A stretch of 64,000 bases of DNA from the NCBI GenBank assembly GCA_964057225.1, contig CAXKVF010000087.1, forward strand, positions 124,001-188,000. Reading direction: 5' to 3'. Every line of letters starts with the position of its first letter. Position 1 is the first letter of the stretch. The notes under the pieces were generated by a model. The model searched no databases. It saw only the letters and a list, made by a program, of their open reading frames with translations, and was not told the DNA's origin. Shown piece by piece: positions 24,801-38,475 of this stretch. Source of the stretch: Auanema rhodensis (taxonomy: Eukaryota > Nematoda > Chromadorea > Rhabditida > Rhabditidae). Made by a program: the position numbers and the translations under genes.

Positions 24801-27800
24801 ACACGTGATGTGCACTTGGTATGTAACTCGCTTCACGTGAAAGATAAAGAGATACGGTTTTCAAAATTAGATTCCCCATGTCCATATTAGTCTAAAAACA
24901 AATTTTTATTGATATTGGTTCATGGTAACCATGACTTTGAAATTTACGTGAACTTTAATTTATGCTAATTAAATGTACACGTGATGTGCACTTGGTATGT
25001 AACTCGCTTCACGTGAAAGATAAAGAGATACGGTTTTCAAAATTAGATTCCCCATGTCCATATTAGTCTAAAAACAAATTTTTATTGATATTGGTGCATG
25101 GTAACCGTGACTTTGAAATTTACGTGAACTTTAATTTATGCTAATTAAATGTACACGTGATGTGCACTTGGTATGTAACTCGCTTCACGTGAAAGATAAA
25201 GAGATGCGGTTTTCAAAATTAGATTCCCCATGTCCATATTAGTCTAAAAACAAATTTTTATTGATATTGGTGCATGGTAACCATGACTTTGAAATTTACG
25301 TGAACTTTAATTTATGCTAATTAAATGTACACGTGATGTGCACTTGGTATGTAACTCGCTTCACGTGAAAGATAAAGAGATGCGGTTTTCAAAATTAGAT
25401 TCCCCATGTCCATATTAGTCTAAAAACAAATTTTTATTGATATTTGTTCATGGTAACCATGACTTTGAATTTTACGTGAACTTTTATTTATGCTAATTAA
25501 ATGTACACGTGATGTGCACTTGGTATGTAACTCGCTTCACGTGAAAGATAAAGAAATGCGGTTTTCAAAATTAGATTCCCCATGTCCATATTAGTCTAAA
25601 AACAAATTTTTATTGATATTGGTTCATGGTAACCATGACTTTGAAATTTACGTGAACTTTAATTTATGCTAATTAAATGTACACGTGATGTGCACTTGGT
25701 ATGTAACTCGCTTCACGTGAAAGATAAAGAGATACGGTTTTCAAAATTAGATTCCCCATGTCCATATTAGTCTAAAAACAAATTTTTATTGATATTGGTG
25801 CATGGTAACCATGACTTTGAAATTTACGTGAACTTTAATTTATGCTAATTAAATGTACACGTGATGTGCACTTGGTATGTAACTCGCTTCACGTGAAAGA
25901 TAAAGAGATGCGGTTTTCAAAATTAGATTCCCCATGTCCATATTAGTCTAAAAACAAATTTTTATTGATATTGGTGCATGGTAACCATGACTTTGAAATT
26001 TACGTGAACTTTAATTTATGCTAATTAAATGTACACGTGATGTGCACTTGGTATGTAACTCGCTTCACGTGAAAGATAAAGAGATGCGGTTTTCAAAATT
26101 AGATTCCCCATGTCCATATTAGTCTAAAAACAAATTTTTATTGATATTTGTTCATGGTAACCATGACTTTGAATTTTACGTGAACTTTTATTTATGCTAA
26201 TTAAATGTACACGTGATGTGCACTTGGTATGTAACTCGCTTCACGTGAAAGATAAAGAGATGCGGTTTTCAAAATTAGATTCCCCATGTCCATATTAGTC
26301 TAAAAACAAATTTTTATTGATATTGGTGCATGGTAACCATGACTTTGAAATTTACGTGAACTTTAATTTATGCTAATTAAATGTACACGTGATGTGCACT
26401 TGGTATGTAACTCGCTTCACGTGAAAGATAAAGAGATGCGGTTTTCAAAATTAGATTCCCCATGTCCATATTAGTCTAAAAACAAATTTTTATTGATATT
26501 GCTTCATGGTAACCATGACTTTGAAATTTACGTGAACTTTAATTTATGCTAATTAAATGTACACGTGATGTGCACTTGGTATGTAACTCGCTTCACGTGA
26601 AAGATAAAGAGATGCGGTTTTCAAAATTAGATTCCCCATGTCCATATTAGTCTAAAAACAAATTTTTATTGATATTGGTGCATGGTAACCATGACTTTGA
26701 AATTTACGTGAACTTTAATTTATGCTAATTAAATGTACACTTGATGTGCACTTGGTATGTAACTCGCTTCACGTGAAAGATAAAAAGATGCGGTTTTCAA
26801 AATTAGATTCCCCATGTCCATATTAGTCTAAAAAGAAATTTTTATTGATATTGGTGCATGGTAACCATGACTTTGAAATTTACGTGAACTTTAATTTATG
26901 CTAATTAAATGTACACGTGATGTGCACTTGGTATGTAACTCGCTTCACGTGAAAGATGAAGAGATGCGGTTTTCAAAATTAGATTCCCCATGTCCATATT
27001 AGTCTAAAAACAAATTTTTATTGATATTGGTGCATGGTAACCATGACTTTGAAATTTACGTGAACTTTAATTTATGCTAATTAAATGTACACGTGATGTG
27101 CACTTGGTATGTAACTCGCTTCACGTGAAAGATAAAGAGATGCGGTTTTCAAAATTAGATTCCCCATGTCCATATTAGTCTAAAAACAAATTTTTATTGA
27201 TATTGGTTCATGGTAACCATGACTTTGAAATTTACGTGAACTTTAATTTATGCTAATTAAATGTACACGTGATGGGCACTTGGTATGTAACTCGCTTCAC
27301 GTGAAAGATAAAAAGATGCGGTTTTCAAAATTAGATTCCCCCTGTCCATATTAGTCTAAAAACAAATTTTTATTGATATTGCTTCATGGTAACCATGACT
27401 TTGAAATTTACGTGAACTTTAATTTATGCTAATTAAATGTACACGTGATGTGCACTTGGTATGTAACTCGCTTCACGTGAAAGATAAAGAGATGCGGTTT
27501 TCAAAATTAGATTCCCCATGTCCATATTAGTCTAAAAACAAATTTTTATTGATATTGCTTCATGGTAACCATGACTTTGAAATTTACGTGAACTTTAATT
27601 TATGCTAATTAAATGTACACGTGATGTGCACTTGGTATGTAACTCGCTTCACGTGAAAGATAAAGAGATGCGGTTTTCAAAATTAGATTCCCCATGTCCA
27701 TATTAGTCTAAAAACAAATTTTTATTGATATTGGTGCATGGTAACCATGACTTTGAAATTTACGTGAACTTTAATTTATGCTAATTAAATGTACACGTGA

Positions 27801-30800
27801 TGTGCACTTGGTATGTAACTCGCTTCACGTGAAAGATGAAGAGATGCGGGTTTCAAAATTAGATTCCCCATGTCCATATTAGTCTAAAAACAAATTTTTA
27901 TTGATATTGGTTCATGGTAACCATGACTTTGAAATTTACGTGAACTTTAATTTATGCTAATTAAATGTACACGTGATGTGCACTTGGTATGTAACTCGCT
28001 TCACGTGAAAGATAAAGAGATGCGGTTTTCAAAATTAGATTCCCCATGTCCATATTAGTCTAAAAACAAATTTTTATTGATATTGGTGCATGGTAACCAT
28101 GACTTTGAAATTTACGTGAACTTTAATTTATGCTAATTAAATGTACACGTGATGTGCACTTGGTATGTAACTCGCTTCACGTGAAAGATAAAGAGATGCG
28201 GTTTTCACAATTAGATTCCCCATGTCCATATTAGTCTAAAAACAAATTTTTATTGATATTGGTTCATGGTAACCATGACTTTGAAATTTACGTGAACTTT
28301 AATTTATGCTAATTAAATGTACACGTGATGTGCACTTGGTATGTAACTCGCTTCACGTGAAAGATGAAGAGATGCGGTTTTCAAAATTAGATTCCCCATG
28401 TCCATATTAGTCTAAAAACAAATTTTTATTGATATTGCTACATGGTAACCATGACTTTGAAATTTACGTGAACTTTAATTTATGCTAATTAAATGTACAC
28501 GTGATGTGCACTTGGTATGTAACTCGCTTCACGTGAAAGATAAAGAGATGCGGTTTTCAAAATTAGATTCCCCATGTCCATATTAGTCTAAAAACAAATT
28601 TTTATTGATATTGGTGCATGGTAACCATGACTTTGAAATTTACGTGAACTTTAATTTATGCTAATTAAATGTACACTTGATGTGCACTTGGTATGTAACT
28701 CGCTTCACGTGAGAGATAAAGAGATGCGGTTTTCAAAATTAGATTCCCCATGTCCATATTAGTCTAAAAACAAATTTTTATTGATATTGGTGCATGGTAA
28801 CCATGACTTTGAAATTTACGTGAACTTTAATTTATGCTAATTAAATGTACACGTGATGTGCACTTGGTATGTAACTCGCTTCACGTGAAAGATGAAGAGA
28901 TGCGGTTTTCAAAATTAGATTCCCCATGTCCATATTAGTCTAAAAACAAATTTTTATTGATATTGGTGCATGGTAACCATGACTTTGAAATTTACGTGAA
29001 CTTTAATTTATGCTAATTAAATGTACACGTGATGTGCACTTGGTATGTAACTCGCTTCACGTGAAAGATGAAGAGATGCGGTTTTCAAAATTAGATTCCC
29101 CATGTCCATATTAGTCTAAAAACAAATTTTTATTGATATTGCTTCATGGTAACCATGACTTTGAAATTTACGTGAACTTTAATTTATGCTAATTAAATGT
29201 ACACGTGATGTGCACTTGGTATGTAACTCGCTTCACGTGAAAGATAAAGAGATGCGGTTTTCAAAATTAGATTCCCCATGTCCATATTAGTCTAAAAACG
29301 AATTTTTATTGATATTGGTGCATGGTAACCACGACTTTGAAATTTACGTGAACTTTAATTTATGCTAATTAAATGTACACGTGATGTGCACTTGGTATGT
29401 AACTCGCTTCACGTGAAAGATAAAGAAATGCGGTTTTCAAAATTAGATTCCTCATGTCCATATTAGTTTAAAAACAAATTTTTATTGATATTGGTTCATG
29501 GTAACCATGACTTTGAATTTTACGTGAACTTTAATTTATGCTAATTAAATGTACACGTGATGTGCACTTGGTATGTAACTCGCTTCACGTGAAAGATAAA
29601 GAAATGCGGTTTTCAAAATTAGATTCCTCATGTCCATATTAGTCTAAAAACAAATTTTTATTGATATTGGTTCATGGTAACCATGACTTTGAAATTTACG
29701 TGAACTTTAATTTATGCTAATTAAATGTACACGTGATGTGCACTTGGTATGTAACTCGCTTCACGTGAAAGATAAAGAGATGCGGTTTTCAAAATTAGAT
29801 TCCCCATGTCCATATTAGTCTAAAAACAAATTTTTATTGATATTGCTTCATGGTAACCATGACTTTGAAATTTACGTGAACTTTAATTTATGCTAATTAA
29901 ATGTACACGTGATGGGCACTTGGTATGTAACTCGCTTCACGTGAAAGATAAAGAGATGCGGTTTTCAAAATTAGATTCCCCATGTCCATATTAGTCTAAA
30001 AACAAATTTTTATTGATATTGGTTCATGGTAACCATGACTTTGAAATTTACGTGAACTTTAATTTATGCTAATTAAATGTACACGTGATGTGCACTTGGT
30101 ATGTAATTCGCTTCACGTGAAAGATAAAGAGATGCGGTTTTCAAAATTAGATTCCCCATGTCCATATTAGTCTAAAAACAAATTTTTATTGATATTGGTT
30201 CATGGTAACCATGACTTTGAAATTTACGTGAACTTTAATTAATGCTAATTAAATGTACACGTGATGTGCACTTGGTATGTAACTCGCTTCACGTGAAAGA
30301 TAAAGAGATGCGGTTTTCAAAATTAGATTCCCCATGTCCATATTAGTCTAAAAACAAATTTTTATTGATATTGCTTCATGGTAACCATGACTTTGAAATT
30401 TACGTGAACTTTAATTTATGCTAATTAAATGTACACGTGATGTGCACTTGGTATGTAACTCGCTTCACGTGAAAGATAAAGAGATGCGGTTTTCAAAATT
30501 AGATTCCCCATGTCCATATTAGTCTAAAAACAAATTTTTATTGATATTGGTTCATGGTAACCATGACTTTGAATTTTACGTGAACTTTAATTTATGCTAA
30601 TTAAATGTACACGTGATGTGCACTTGGTATGTAACTCGCTTCACGTGAAAGATAAAGAGATGCGGTTTTCAAAATTAGATTCCCCATGTCCATATTAGTC
30701 TAAAAACAAATTTTTATTGATATTGGTTCATGGTAACCATGACTTTGAAATTTACGTGAACTTTAATTTATGCTAATTAAATGTACACGTGATGTGCACT

Positions 30801-33088
30801 TGGTATGTAACTCGCTTCACGTGAAAGATAAAGAGATGCGGTTTTCAAAATTAGATTCCCCATGTCCATATTAGTCTAAAAACAAATTTTTATTGATATT
30901 GGTTCATGGTAACCATGACTTTGAAATTTACGTGAACTTTAATTTATGCTAATTAAATGTACACGTGATGTGCACTTGGTATGTAACTCGCTTCACGTGA
31001 AAGATAAAGAGATGCGGTTTTCAAAATTAGATTCCCCATGTCCATATTAGTCTAAAAACAAATTTTTATTGATATTGGTGCATGGTAACCATGACTTTGA
31101 AATTTACGTGAACTTTAATTTATGCTAATTAAATGTACACGTGATGTGCACTTGGTATGTAACTCGCTTCACGTGAAAGATAAAGAGATGCGGTTTTCAA
31201 AATTAGATTCCCCATGTCCATATTAGTCTAAAAACAAATTTTTATTGATATTGGTTCATGGTAACCATGACTTTGAAATTTACGTGAACTTTAATTTATG
31301 CTAATTAAATGTACACGTGATGTGCACTTGGTATGTAACTCGCTTCACGTGAAAGATAAAGAGATGCGGTTTTCAAAATTAGATTCCCCATGTCCATATT
31401 AGTCTAAAAACAAATTTTTATTGATATTGGTGCATGGTAACCATGACTTTGAAATTTACGTGAACTTTAATTTATGCTAATTAAATGTACACGTGATGTG
31501 CACTTGGTATGTAACTCGCTTCACGTGAAAGATAAAGAGATGCGGTTTTCAAAATTAGATTCCCCATGTCCATATTAGTCTAAAAACAAATTTTTATTGA
31601 TATTGGTTCATGGTAACCATGACTTTGAAATTTACGTGAACTTTAATTTATGCTAATTAAATGTACACGTGATGTGCACTTGGTATGTAACTCGCTTCAC
31701 GTGAAATATAAAGAGATGCGGTTTTCAAAATTAGATTCCCCATGTCCATATTAGTCTAAAAACAAATTTTTATTGATATTGGTGCATGGTAACCATGACT
31801 TTGAAATTTACGTGAACTTTAATTTATGCTAATTAAATGTACACGTGATGTGCACTTGGTATGTAACTCGCTTCACGTGAAAGATAAAGAGATGCGGTTT
31901 TCAAAATTAGATTCCCCATGTCCATATTAGTCTAAAAACAAATTTTTATTGATATTGGTTCATGGTAACCATGACTTTGAATTTTACGTGAACTTTAATT
32001 TATGCTAATTAAATGTACACGTGATGTGCACTTGGTATGTAACTCGCTTCACGTGAAAGATAAAGAGATGCGGTTTTCAAAATTAGATTCCCCATGTCCA
32101 TATTAGTCTAAAAACAATTTTTTATTGATATTGGTTCATGGTAACCATGACTTTGAAATTTACGTGAACTTTAATTTATGCTAATTAAATGTACATGTGA
32201 TGTGCACTTGGTATGTAACTCGCTTCACGTGAAAGAAGAAGAGATGCGGTTTTCAAAATTAGATTCCCCATGTCCATATTAGTCTAAAAACAAATTTTTA
32301 TTGATATTGGTTCATGGTAACCATGACTTTGAAATTTACGTGAACTTTAATTTATGCTAATTAAATGTACACGTGATGTGCACTTGGTATGTAACTCGCT
32401 TCACGTGAAAGATAAAGAGATGCGGTTTTCAAAATTAGATTCCCCATGTCCATATTAGTCTAAAAACAAATTTTTATTGATATTGGTGCATGGTAACCAT
32501 GACTTTGAAATTTACGTGAACTTTAATTTATGCTAATTAAATGTACACGTGATGTGCACTTGGTATGTAACTCGCTTCACGTGAAAGATAAAGAGATGCG
32601 GTTTTCAAAATTAGATTCCCCATGTCCATATTAGTCTAAAAACAAATTTTTATTGATATTGGTGCATGGTAACCATGACTTTGAAATTTACGTGAACTTT
32701 AATTTATGCTAATTAAATGTACACGTGATGTGCACTTGGTATGTAATTCGCTTCACGTGAAAGATAAAGAGATGCGGTTTTCAAAATTAGATTCCCCATG
32801 TCCATATTAGTCTAAAAACAAATTTTTATTTATATTGGTTCATGGTAACCATGACTTTGAAATTTACGTGAACTTTAATTAATGCTAATTAAATGTACAC
32901 GTGATGTGCACTTGGTATGTAACTCGCTTCACGTGAAAGATAAAGAGATGCGGTTTTCAAAATTAGATTCCCCATGTCCATATTAGTCTAAAAACAAATT
33001 TTTATTGATATTGGTTCATGGTAACCATGACTTTGAAATTTACGTGAACTTTAATTTATGCTAATTAAATGTACACGTGATGTGCACT
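21825..33088 (+). repeat. irregular mosaic of 64 monomers
   Basis: Variant combinations are mixed with no long block repeated in tandem. Short local units exist. A trio (g38a-type, t104g, g101t+a126t+a141t) begins at 23761, 24993 and 25697, spaced 7 and 4 monomers. The a84g+t104g+t116c monomer at 22001 recurs at 29217. The g33a variant (TAAAAAGATG) is limited to 26753 and 27281. The c11t+t145a monomer type that marks the following region first appears at 30097. Confidence 0.85.
24817..24992 (+). repeat. recombinant-type monomer: g38a without a115g
   Basis: Elsewhere g38a (GATACGG) is always found with a115g (ACCGTG) and t104g. This copy has g38a with the ordinary GGTTCATGG and ACCATG. The monomer at 25697-25872 has g38a and t104g but ordinary ACCATG. 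Exchange or gene conversion between positions 38 and 115 would produce both. Loss by back mutation is less likely here because position 104 also changed in the first case. Confidence 0.7.
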
Positions 33089-33195
33089 TGGTATGTAACT
33101 CGCTTCACGTGAAAGATAAAGTGCATGGTAACCATGACTTTGAAATTTACGTGAACTTTAATTTATGCTAATTAAATGTACACGTGATGTGCACT
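33089..33195 (+). repeat. truncated 107-bp monomer (69-bp internal deletion)
   Basis: This is the only length variant in the window. The sequence passes from GATAAAG (monomer positions 27-33) straight into TGCATGG (103-109), removing 69 bp. One G is shared at the junction, so the breakpoints are 33-101 or 34-102. The remaining right part carries t104g. Monomers before and after are of normal length. The deletion is not found in any related block, so it is young or an assembly artefact. Confidence 0.95.
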
Positions 33196-33547
33196 TGGTA
33201 TGTAACTCGCTTCACGTGAAAGATAAAGAGATGCGGTTTTCAAAATTAGATTCCCCATGTCCATATTAGTCTAAAAACAAATTTTTATTGATATTGGTTC
33301 ATGGTAACCATGACTTTGAAATTTACGTGAACTTTAATTTATGCTAATTAAATGTACACGTGATGTGCACTTGGTATGTAACTCGCTTCACGTGAAAGAT
33401 AAAGAGATGCGGTTTTCAAAATTAGATTCCCCATGTCCATATTAGTCTAAAAACAAATTTTTATTGATATTGGTGCATGGTAACCATGACTTTGAAATTT
33501 ACGTGAACTTTAATTTATGCTAATTAAATGTACACGTGATGTGCACT
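33196..33547 (+). repeat. two ordinary monomers after the truncated copy
   Basis: The first is plain consensus with GGTTC and the second carries t104g. They lead into the c11t+t145a monomer that starts the 9-monomer block. Nothing else is visible. Confidence 0.85.
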
Positions 33548-36500
33548 TGGTATGTAATTCGCTTCACGTGAAAGATAAAGAGATGCGGTTTTCAAAATTA
33601 GATTCCCCATGTCCATATTAGTCTAAAAACAAATTTTTATTGATATTGGTTCATGGTAACCATGACTTTGAAATTTACGTGAACTTTAATTAATGCTAAT
33701 TAAATGTACACGTGATGTGCACTTGGTATGTAACTCGCTTCACGTGAAAGATAAAGAGATGCGGTTTTCAAAATTAGATTCCCCATGTCCATATTAGTCT
33801 AAAAACAAATTTTTATTGATATTGCTTCATGGTAACCATGACTTTGAAATTTACGTGAACTTTAATTTATGCTAATTAAATGTACACGTGATGTGCACTT
33901 GGTATGTAACTCGCTTCACGTGAAAGATAAAGAGATGCGGTTTTCAAAATTAGATTCCCCATGTCCATATTAGTCTAAAAACAAATTTTTATTGATATTG
34001 GTTCATGGTAACCATGACTTTGAAATTTACGTGAACTTTAATTTATGCTAATTAAATGTACACGTGATGTGCACTTGGTATGTAACTCGCTTCACGTGAA
34101 AGATAAAGAGATGCGGTTTTCAAAATTAGATTCCCCATGTCCATATTAGTCTAAAAACAAATTTTTATTGATATTGGTTCATGGTAACCATGACTTTGAA
34201 TTTTACGTGAACTTTAATTTATGCTAATTAAATGTACACGTGATGTGCACTTGGTATGTAACTCGCTTCACGTGAAAGATAAAGAGATGCGGTTTTCAAA
34301 ATTAGATTCCCCATGTCCATATTAGTCTAAAAACAAATTTTTATTGATATTGGTGCATGGTAACCATGACTTTGAAATTTACGTGAACTTTAATTTATGC
34401 TAATTAAATGTACACGTGATGTGCACTTGGTATGTAACTCGCTTCACGTGAAAGATGAAGAGATGCGGTTTTCAAAATTAGATTCCCCATGTCCATATTA
34501 GTCTAAAAACAAATTTTTATTGATATTGGTTCATGGTAACCATGACTTTGAAATTTACGTGAACTTTAATTTATGCTAATTAAATGTACACGTGATGTGC
34601 ACTTGGTATGTAACTCGCTTCACGTGAAAGATAAAGAGATGCGGTTTTCAAAATTAGATTCCCCATGTCCATATTAGTCTAAAAACAAATTTTTATTGAT
34701 ATTGGTGCATGGTAACCATGACTTTGAAATTTACGTGAACTTTAATTTATGCTAATTAAATGTACACGTGATGTGCACTTGGTATGTAACTCGCTTCACG
34801 TGAAAGATAAAGAGATGCGGTTTTCAAAATTAGATTCCCCATGTCCATATTAGTCTAAAAACAAATTTTTATTGATATTGGTTCATGGTAACCATGACTT
34901 TGAAATTTACGTGAACTTTAATTTATGCTAATTAAATGTACACGTGATGTGCACTTGGTATGTAACTCGCTTCACGTGAAAGATAAAGAGATGCGGTTTT
35001 CAAAATTAGATTCCCCATGTCCATATTAGTCTAAAAACAAATTTTTATTGATATTGGTGCATGGTAACCATGACTTTGAAATTTACGTGAACTTTAATTT
35101 ATGCTAATTAAATGTACACGTGATGTGCACTTGGTATGTAATTCGCTTCACGTGAAAGATAAAGAGATGCGGTTTTCAAAATTAGATTCCCCATGTCCAT
35201 ATTAGTCTAAAAACAAATTTTTATTGATATTGGTTCATGGTAACCATGACTTTGAAATTTACGTGAACTTTAATTAATGCTAATTAAATGTACACGTGAT
35301 GTGCACTTGGTATGTAACTCGCTTCACGTGAAAGATAAAGAGATGCGGTTTTCAAAATTAGATTCCCCATGTCCATATTAGTCTAAAAACAAATTTTTAT
35401 TGATATTGCTTCATGGTAACCATGACTTTGAAATTTACGTGAACTTTAATTTATGCTAATTAAATGTACACGTGATGTGCACTTGGTATGTAACTCGCTT
35501 CACGTGAAAGATAAAGAGATGCGGTTTTCAAAATTAGATTCCCCATGTCCATATTAGTCTAAAAACAAATTTTTATTGATATTGGTTCATGGTAACCATG
35601 ACTTTGAAATTTACGTGAACTTTAATTTATGCTAATTAAATGTACACGTGATGTGCACTTGGTATGTAACTCGCTTCACGTGAAAGATAAAGAGATGCGG
35701 TTTTCAAAATTAGATTCCCCATGTCCATATTAGTCTAAAAACAAATTTTTATTGATATTGGTTCATGGTAACCATGACTTTGAATTTTACGTGAACTTTA
35801 ATTTATGCTAATTAAATGTACACGTGATGTGCACTTGGTATGTAACTCGCTTCACGTGAAAGATAAAGAGATGCGGTTTTCAAAATTAGATTCCCCATGT
35901 CCATATTAGTCTAAAAACAAATTTTTATTGATATTGGTGCATGGTAACCATGACTTTGAAATTTACGTGAACTTTAATTTATGCTAATTAAATGTACACG
36001 TGATGTGCACTTGGTATGTAACTCGCTTCACGTGAAAGATGAAGAGATGCGGTTTTCAAAATTAGATTCCCCATGTCCATATTAGTCTAAAAACAAATTT
36101 TTATTGATATTGGTTCATGGTAACCATGACTTTGAAATTTACGTGAACTTTAATTTATGCTAATTAAATGTACACGTGATGTGCACTTGGTATGTAACTC
36201 GCTTCACGTGAAAGATAAAGAGATGCGGTTTTCAAAATTAGATTCCCCATGTCCATATTAGTCTAAAAACAAATTTTTATTGATATTGGTGCATGGTAAC
36301 CATGACTTTGAAATTTACGTGAACTTTAATTTATGCTAATTAAATGTACACGTGATGTGCACTTGGTATGTAACTCGCTTCACGTGAAAGATAAAGAGAT
36401 GCGGTTTTCAAAATTAGATTCCCCATGTCCATATTAGTCTAAAAACAAATTTTTATTGATATTGGTTCATGGTAACCATGACTTTGAAATTTACGTGAAC

Positions 36501-36715
36501 TTTAATTTATGCTAATTAAATGTACACGTGATGTGCACTTGGTATGTAACTCGCTTCACGTGAAAGATAAAGAGATGCGGTTTTCAAAATTAGATTCCCC
36601 ATGTCCATATTAGTCTAAAAACAAATTTTTATTGATATTGGTGCATGGTAACCATGACTTTGAAATTTACGTGAACTTTAATTTATGCTAATTAAATGTA
36701 CACGTGATGTGCACT
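33548..36715 (+). repeat. tandem 9-monomer (1584-bp) block, two copies
   Basis: The order c11t+t145a / g102c / plain / a126t / t104g / a30g / t104g / plain / t104g occurs at 33548-35131 and again at 35132-36715, with no difference seen by eye. Monomers 3-7 of this block are the same 5-monomer series that is amplified on its own from 36716. Confidence 0.92.
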
Positions 36716-38475
36716 TGGTATGTAACTCGCTTCACGTGAAAGATAAAGAGATGCGGTTTTCAAAATTAGATTCCCCATGTCCATATTAGTCTAAAAACAA
36801 ATTTTTATTGATATTGGTTCATGGTAACCATGACTTTGAAATTTACGTGAACTTTAATTTATGCTAATTAAATGTACACGTGATGTGCACTTGGTATGTA
36901 ACTCGCTTCACGTGAAAGATAAAGAGATGCGGTTTTCAAAATTAGATTCCCCATGTCCATATTAGTCTAAAAACAAATTTTTATTGATATTGGTTCATGG
37001 TAACCATGACTTTGAATTTTACGTGAACTTTAATTTATGCTAATTAAATGTACACGTGATGTGCACTTGGTATGTAACTCGCTTCACGTGAAAGATAAAG
37101 AGATGCGGTTTTCAAAATTAGATTCCCCATGTCCATATTAGTCTAAAAACAAATTTTTATTGATATTGGTGCATGGTAACCATGACTTTGAAATTTACGT
37201 GAACTTTAATTTATGCTAATTAAATGTACACGTGATGTGCACTTGGTATGTAACTCGCTTCACGTGAAAGATGAAGAGATGCGGTTTTCAAAATTAGATT
37301 CCCCATGTCCATATTAGTCTAAAAACAAATTTTTATTGATATTGGTTCATGGTAACCATGACTTTGAAATTTACGTGAACTTTAATTTATGCTAATTAAA
37401 TGTACACGTGATGTGCACTTGGTATGTAACTCGCTTCACGTGAAAGATAAAGAGATGCGGTTTTCAAAATTAGATTCCCCATGTCCATATTAGTCTAAAA
37501 ACAAATTTTTATTGATATTGGTGCATGGTAACCATGACTTTGAAATTTACGTGAACTTTAATTTATGCTAATTAAATGTACACGTGATGTGCACTTGGTA
37601 TGTAACTCGCTTCACGTGAAAGATAAAGAGATGCGGTTTTCAAAATTAGATTCCCCATGTCCATATTAGTCTAAAAACAAATTTTTATTGATATTGGTTC
37701 ATGGTAACCATGACTTTGAAATTTACGTGAACTTTAATTTATGCTAATTAAATGTACACGTGATGTGCACTTGGTATGTAACTCGCTTCACGTGAAAGAT
37801 AAAGAGATGCGGTTTTCAAAATTAGATTCCCCATGTCCATATTAGTCTAAAAACAAATTTTTATTGATATTGGTTCATGGTAACCATGACTTTGAATTTT
37901 ACGTGAACTTTAATTTATGCTAATTAAATGTACACGTGATGTGCACTTGGTATGTAACTCGCTTCACGTGAAAGATAAAGAGATGCGGTTTTCAAAATTA
38001 GATTCCCCATGTCCATATTAGTCTAAAAACAAATTTTTATTGATATTGGTGCATGGTAACCATGACTTTGAAATTTACGTGAACTTTAATTTATGCTAAT
38101 TAAATGTACACGTGATGTGCACTTGGTATGTAACTCGCTTCACGTGAAAGATGAAGAGATGCGGTTTTCAAAATTAGATTCCCCATGTCCATATTAGTCT
38201 AAAAACAAATTTTTATTGATATTGGTTCATGGTAACCATGACTTTGAAATTTACGTGAACTTTAATTTATGCTAATTAAATGTACACGTGATGTGCACTT
38301 GGTATGTAACTCGCTTCACGTGAAAGATAAAGAGATGCGGTTTTCAAAATTAGATTCCCCATGTCCATATTAGTCTAAAAACAAATTTTTATTGATATTG
38401 GTGCATGGTAACCATGACTTTGAAATTTACGTGAACTTTAATTTATGCTAATTAAATGTACACGTGATGTGCACT
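36716..38475 (+). repeat. tandem 5-monomer (880-bp) block, two copies
   Basis: The order plain / a126t / t104g / a30g / t104g occurs at 36716-37595 and 37596-38475. The same series is inside both preceding 9-monomer copies (33900-34779 and 35484-36363), giving four occurrences in under 5 kb. The change of register from 9 to 5 monomers within one lineage shows that repeat length is not fixed. Confidence 0.9.

Noticed and set aside
33089-33195. Insertion site or boundary of a mobile element
   Set aside because: The phase break is a simple 69-bp loss within one monomer. Both sides are normal satellite in the same orientation and no foreign sequence is present.
33555-33575. CENP-B box in c11t monomers (ATTCGCTTCACG)
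   Set aside because: The c11t variant creates TTCG and a correctly spaced A, but the required CGGG part is TGAA here. Consensus monomers lack even the TTCG. It is only a partial match.
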